Positions 7,013-8,472 of a DNA stretch of 8,472 nt are shown here, in pieces (within the stretch, counting starts at the first letter, position 1; each line of letters opens with the position of its first letter). Position numbers and translations under genes: made by a program. The notes beneath the pieces are model-generated. The model ran no database searches and was not told the origin of the DNA. It was given only the letters and a program-made list of their open reading frames with translations. Source of the stretch: an uncultured Bacteroidales bacterium (GTDB lineage Bacteria > Bacteroidota > Bacteroidia > Bacteroidales > P3); assembly GCA_947097635.1 (NCBI GenBank), contig CAMURW010000050.1, positions 1-8,472 on the forward strand, given 5' to 3'.

Positions 7013-7984
7013 ATGCTTGAAAACTTGATGAGAATAACTGAACTACAAAATGCGATAAGAAAGCCACAGAAGGAACGCATACGCGCACTTCTGGCACTGG
7101 CAATGATAGCCCTAATGTCTACTGCGGCGACGATGGATGCACTGCGCTGTGCTTTGGTGCCAGAGGTGTGCGCCCTGCTGATAGGTCTATGGGTGCAGGA
7201 CAAGCAAATATGGCGCGTGAGCCGCTGGCAGATAGTGCTGCTGCTGCCAGCCATAGCACTTGCAGCGGTGCTAACGGTACGGTATTTGCCCTACGGGCTG
7301 CCCCTGCAGATGGCGCTGGTGTTTGCCGCGGTGGTGGCGCTGCTGATGCTACTGCAATCCACGCTGACACCGGCATTTGCCGTGGGGCTACTGCCGGTGA
7401 TGCTTGGCACCACCACGTTCGTATACCCACTAGCGATAATAGCCCTGGCGCTGCTGCTGACGCTGGGGCAGTATGCTATAGATGCCTGGGGGCTGCGGAC
7501 ACCGACACCACTGCAACACGCCAAGCGACACACCTGGAGCAACGTGGCACGATGGCTGGCACTGCTGGCTGCCTTGCTACCGCTGATAGTGGCGGCGGAC
7601 ATGATGAAACTGCAATTCATCATTGCACCTCCTTTGGTGGTAACTTTCGTGGAACTCTGCAACTCAAAAGGCGGCTTCCGCAACCGTTTGGGGCAGACTT
7701 GGCTAATGCTGACGCTGGCGGCAGCAGTGGGGTCACTGTGCAGAGGCTTGCTGTGTGGAATGTGGGATGCACCATTGCCGGTAGCGACGGTGCTGACGGA
7801 GGCGCTGGTACTCGTGATGTTCGCGCTCTTCGGAAAACGTTTCGCACCTGCGGCAGCGATGGCACTTATACCTTTTGTTATGCCAGAACAGGCGGCAGCA
7901 TGGCAGCCGCTATATACCGCCATCGGCGCCACCTACGTGATAATAGTTGTTCGGCTATTATTCACGAAAGAGGAAGAGAAATAA
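7013..7984 (+). CDS. multi-pass membrane protein with two HPP-like halves
   Basis: The 323-residue product is strongly hydrophobic with roughly eight to ten membrane segments between residues 24 and 316, and a short charged C-terminus (FTKEEEK). Two halves look related. Residues 49-132 run from VPEVCALLIGLW through LPLQMALVFAAVVALLML to TPAFAVGLLPVMLG. Residues 204-290 run from IAPPLVVTFVEL through LPVATVLTEALVLVMF to APAAAMALIPFVMP. Each half resembles the four-helix HPP integral-membrane domain, whose hallmark is an HPPAGA segment before the last helix; here that motif is degenerate (TPAFAV and APAAAM). Some HPP-family proteins have been linked to nitrite transport, but with the motif lost no substrate is assigned. 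A hydrophilic linker (about 158-178) joins the halves. ATG 7013 is used; ATG 7028 is an alternative that removes five residues. It starts 16 bases after the CDF remnant and converges on the minus-strand gene with a 3-base gap. Confidence 0.72.
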   Translation: MLENLMRITELQNAIRKPQKERIRALLALAMIALMSTAATMDALRCALVPEVCALLIGLWVQDKQIWRVSRWQIVLLLPAIALAAVLTVRYLPYGLPLQMALVFAAVVALLMLLQSTLTPAFAVGLLPVMLGTTTFVYPLAIIALALLLTLGQYAIDAWGLRTPTPLQHAKRHTWSNVARWLALLAALLPLIVAADMMKLQFIIAPPLVVTFVELCNSKGGFRNRLGQTWLMLTLAAAVGSLCRGLLCGMWDAPLPVATVLTEALVLVMFALFGKRFAPAAAMALIPFVMPEQAAAWQPLYTAIGATYVIIVVRLLFTKEEEK

Positions 7985-7987
7985 CAG

Positions 7988-8472
7988 TTATCGATGGAGG
8001 AGGATACGGTGAGTGCGGTTAAAGAAGACAATGTAGGCACGAGCGGAGGCAAGAGTGGTAAGGGGAATGGTGTGACAACCTGCCTGCAGGCGGCGGCGAA
8101 GGAGGCAACGACCATGGAGATCGTAGATTTCCAAGATGCCGCTTTCTGGGAGTTGCATGGTCACATGATCCGAGGCAGGATTGGGAAAAAGCGAGAAGGA
8201 ATGGGTGGCAGCGGAAAGAATGGAAACGGTGTCCGTTGGGATAGTGTCCGGGGTAATGATTGTATCCGAAGTGATGGTGGTGTCCGGGGGAATGATGGTA
8301 TCCTGCGGGAAGGCGGCGGAGTCTATTTGCCAGAAAGATAGATGGGAAAATACCACACTGTCCGTAGCTGCTTTCAGCCAGTTGCACATGGTGCTGTCCA
8401 CACCCATTGACGGGATGAAAGGCACGCGGGTAGCGGACTCATGGAACAGCATAGTATAGAAAGCGTAAGCGG
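7988..8472 (-). CDS. T9SS-secreted protein, C-terminal part with type A sorting domain
   Basis: The minus-strand frame is open to the right edge (AYAFYT precedes the first in-window ATG at 8452), so the gene starts outside and this is its last 161 codons. Counting from the ATG at 8452, residues 1-50 are the end of an unidentified exported domain. Residues 51-76 are an Asp-Thr/Pro-rich linker. Residues 86-154 form a type A Por secretion C-terminal domain: FSLFPNPASDHVTMQLPES, then LEIYDLHGRCLLRRRL, ending in the short basic tail ILLHR. These match the family's pattern of FxxYPNPxxD, then a strand with (I)YDxxGRxL, then a terminal strand. Such domains direct proteins through the type IX system across the outer membrane for release or surface attachment. 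The linker and CTD arrangement argues against a spurious frame. Cargo function is unknown because the main body lies outside. Confidence 0.87.
   Translation of the reverse strand, partial: AYAFYTMLFHESATRVPFIPSMGVDSTMCNWLKAATDSVVFSHLSFWQIDSAAFPQDTIIPPDTTITSDTIITPDTIPTDTVSILSAATHSFSLFPNPASDHVTMQLPESGILEIYDLHGRCLLRRRLQAGCHTIPLTTLASARAYIVFFNRTHRILLHR
8225..8302 (-). repeat. degenerate Asp-Thr linker repeat upstream of the T9SS domain
   Basis: In the minus-strand frame the stretch reads DTIIPP, DTTITS, DTIITP, DTIPT, DTV. This is about four copies of a roughly six-residue (18-base) unit beginning with Asp-Thr. The plus strand shows the matching periodic ggtatc/gatggt/gtccggg blocks. Low-complexity linkers of this kind commonly separate a secreted domain from its sorting domain. 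The units are not identical at the DNA level, so the repeat is old or under selection for composition rather than sequence. Confidence 0.7.

Noticed and set aside
7168..8022. 284-codon plus-strand open frame overlapping the HPP-like protein
   Set aside because: Ala/Gly/Thr-rich composition without domain features; the frame at 7013-7984 has coherent membrane helices and internal symmetry.
8003..8341. Plus-strand Gly-rich open frames antisense to the T9SS gene
   Set aside because: They are complements of the Asp-Thr linker and sorting domain; the minus strand carries the recognisable protein.

Overview
The window looks like a chromosomal housekeeping stretch from a member of the Bacteroidota, most likely order Bacteroidales and possibly Prevotellaceae-like. 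The evidence is a type IX secretion (Por) C-terminal sorting domain at the right edge, a short LuxC-type acyl-CoA reductase of the kind common in Bacteroidales, a conserved hypothetical secreted protein directly upstream of dxs, and mostly weak or absent Shine-Dalgarno sequences. Genes are GC-balanced while spacers are AT-rich. No rRNA, tRNA, CRISPR array, insertion sequence, phage or integrase gene was seen.

Left block, minus strand (1-2707): the first 545 codons of dxs (MEP isoprenoid pathway) run off the left edge, apparently from a TTG start. Upstream and co-directional, 64 bases away, is a 335-residue hypothetical protein with a signal peptide.

Central block, plus strand (2823-6152): starting divergently from the hypothetical gene are a LuxC-type acyl-CoA reductase, dapD (succinylase branch of lysine/diaminopimelate synthesis), a small lipoprotein, and an EamA/DMT-type transporter. 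The last two are only 12 bases apart and probably co-transcribed. The grouping is loose and does not form one obvious pathway.

Right block (6153-8472): a 353-base stretch without a recognised gene precedes the remnant of a cation diffusion facilitator (CDF) transporter. Its C-terminal cytoplasmic domain is readable, but the membrane domain is missing and the short N-terminal piece is in a different frame. Sixteen bases later is a hydrophobic protein that seems to consist of two divergent HPP-like halves. It converges, with only 3 bases between stop codons, on the minus-strand 3' end of a T9SS-secreted protein whose start lies beyond the right edge.

No clearly novel multi-gene system is visible. 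The most interesting points are the decayed CDF gene, the internally duplicated HPP-like membrane protein, the Asp-Thr-rich linker before the T9SS domain, the non-ATG start of dxs, and dapD in a lineage where some relatives use another lysine route.
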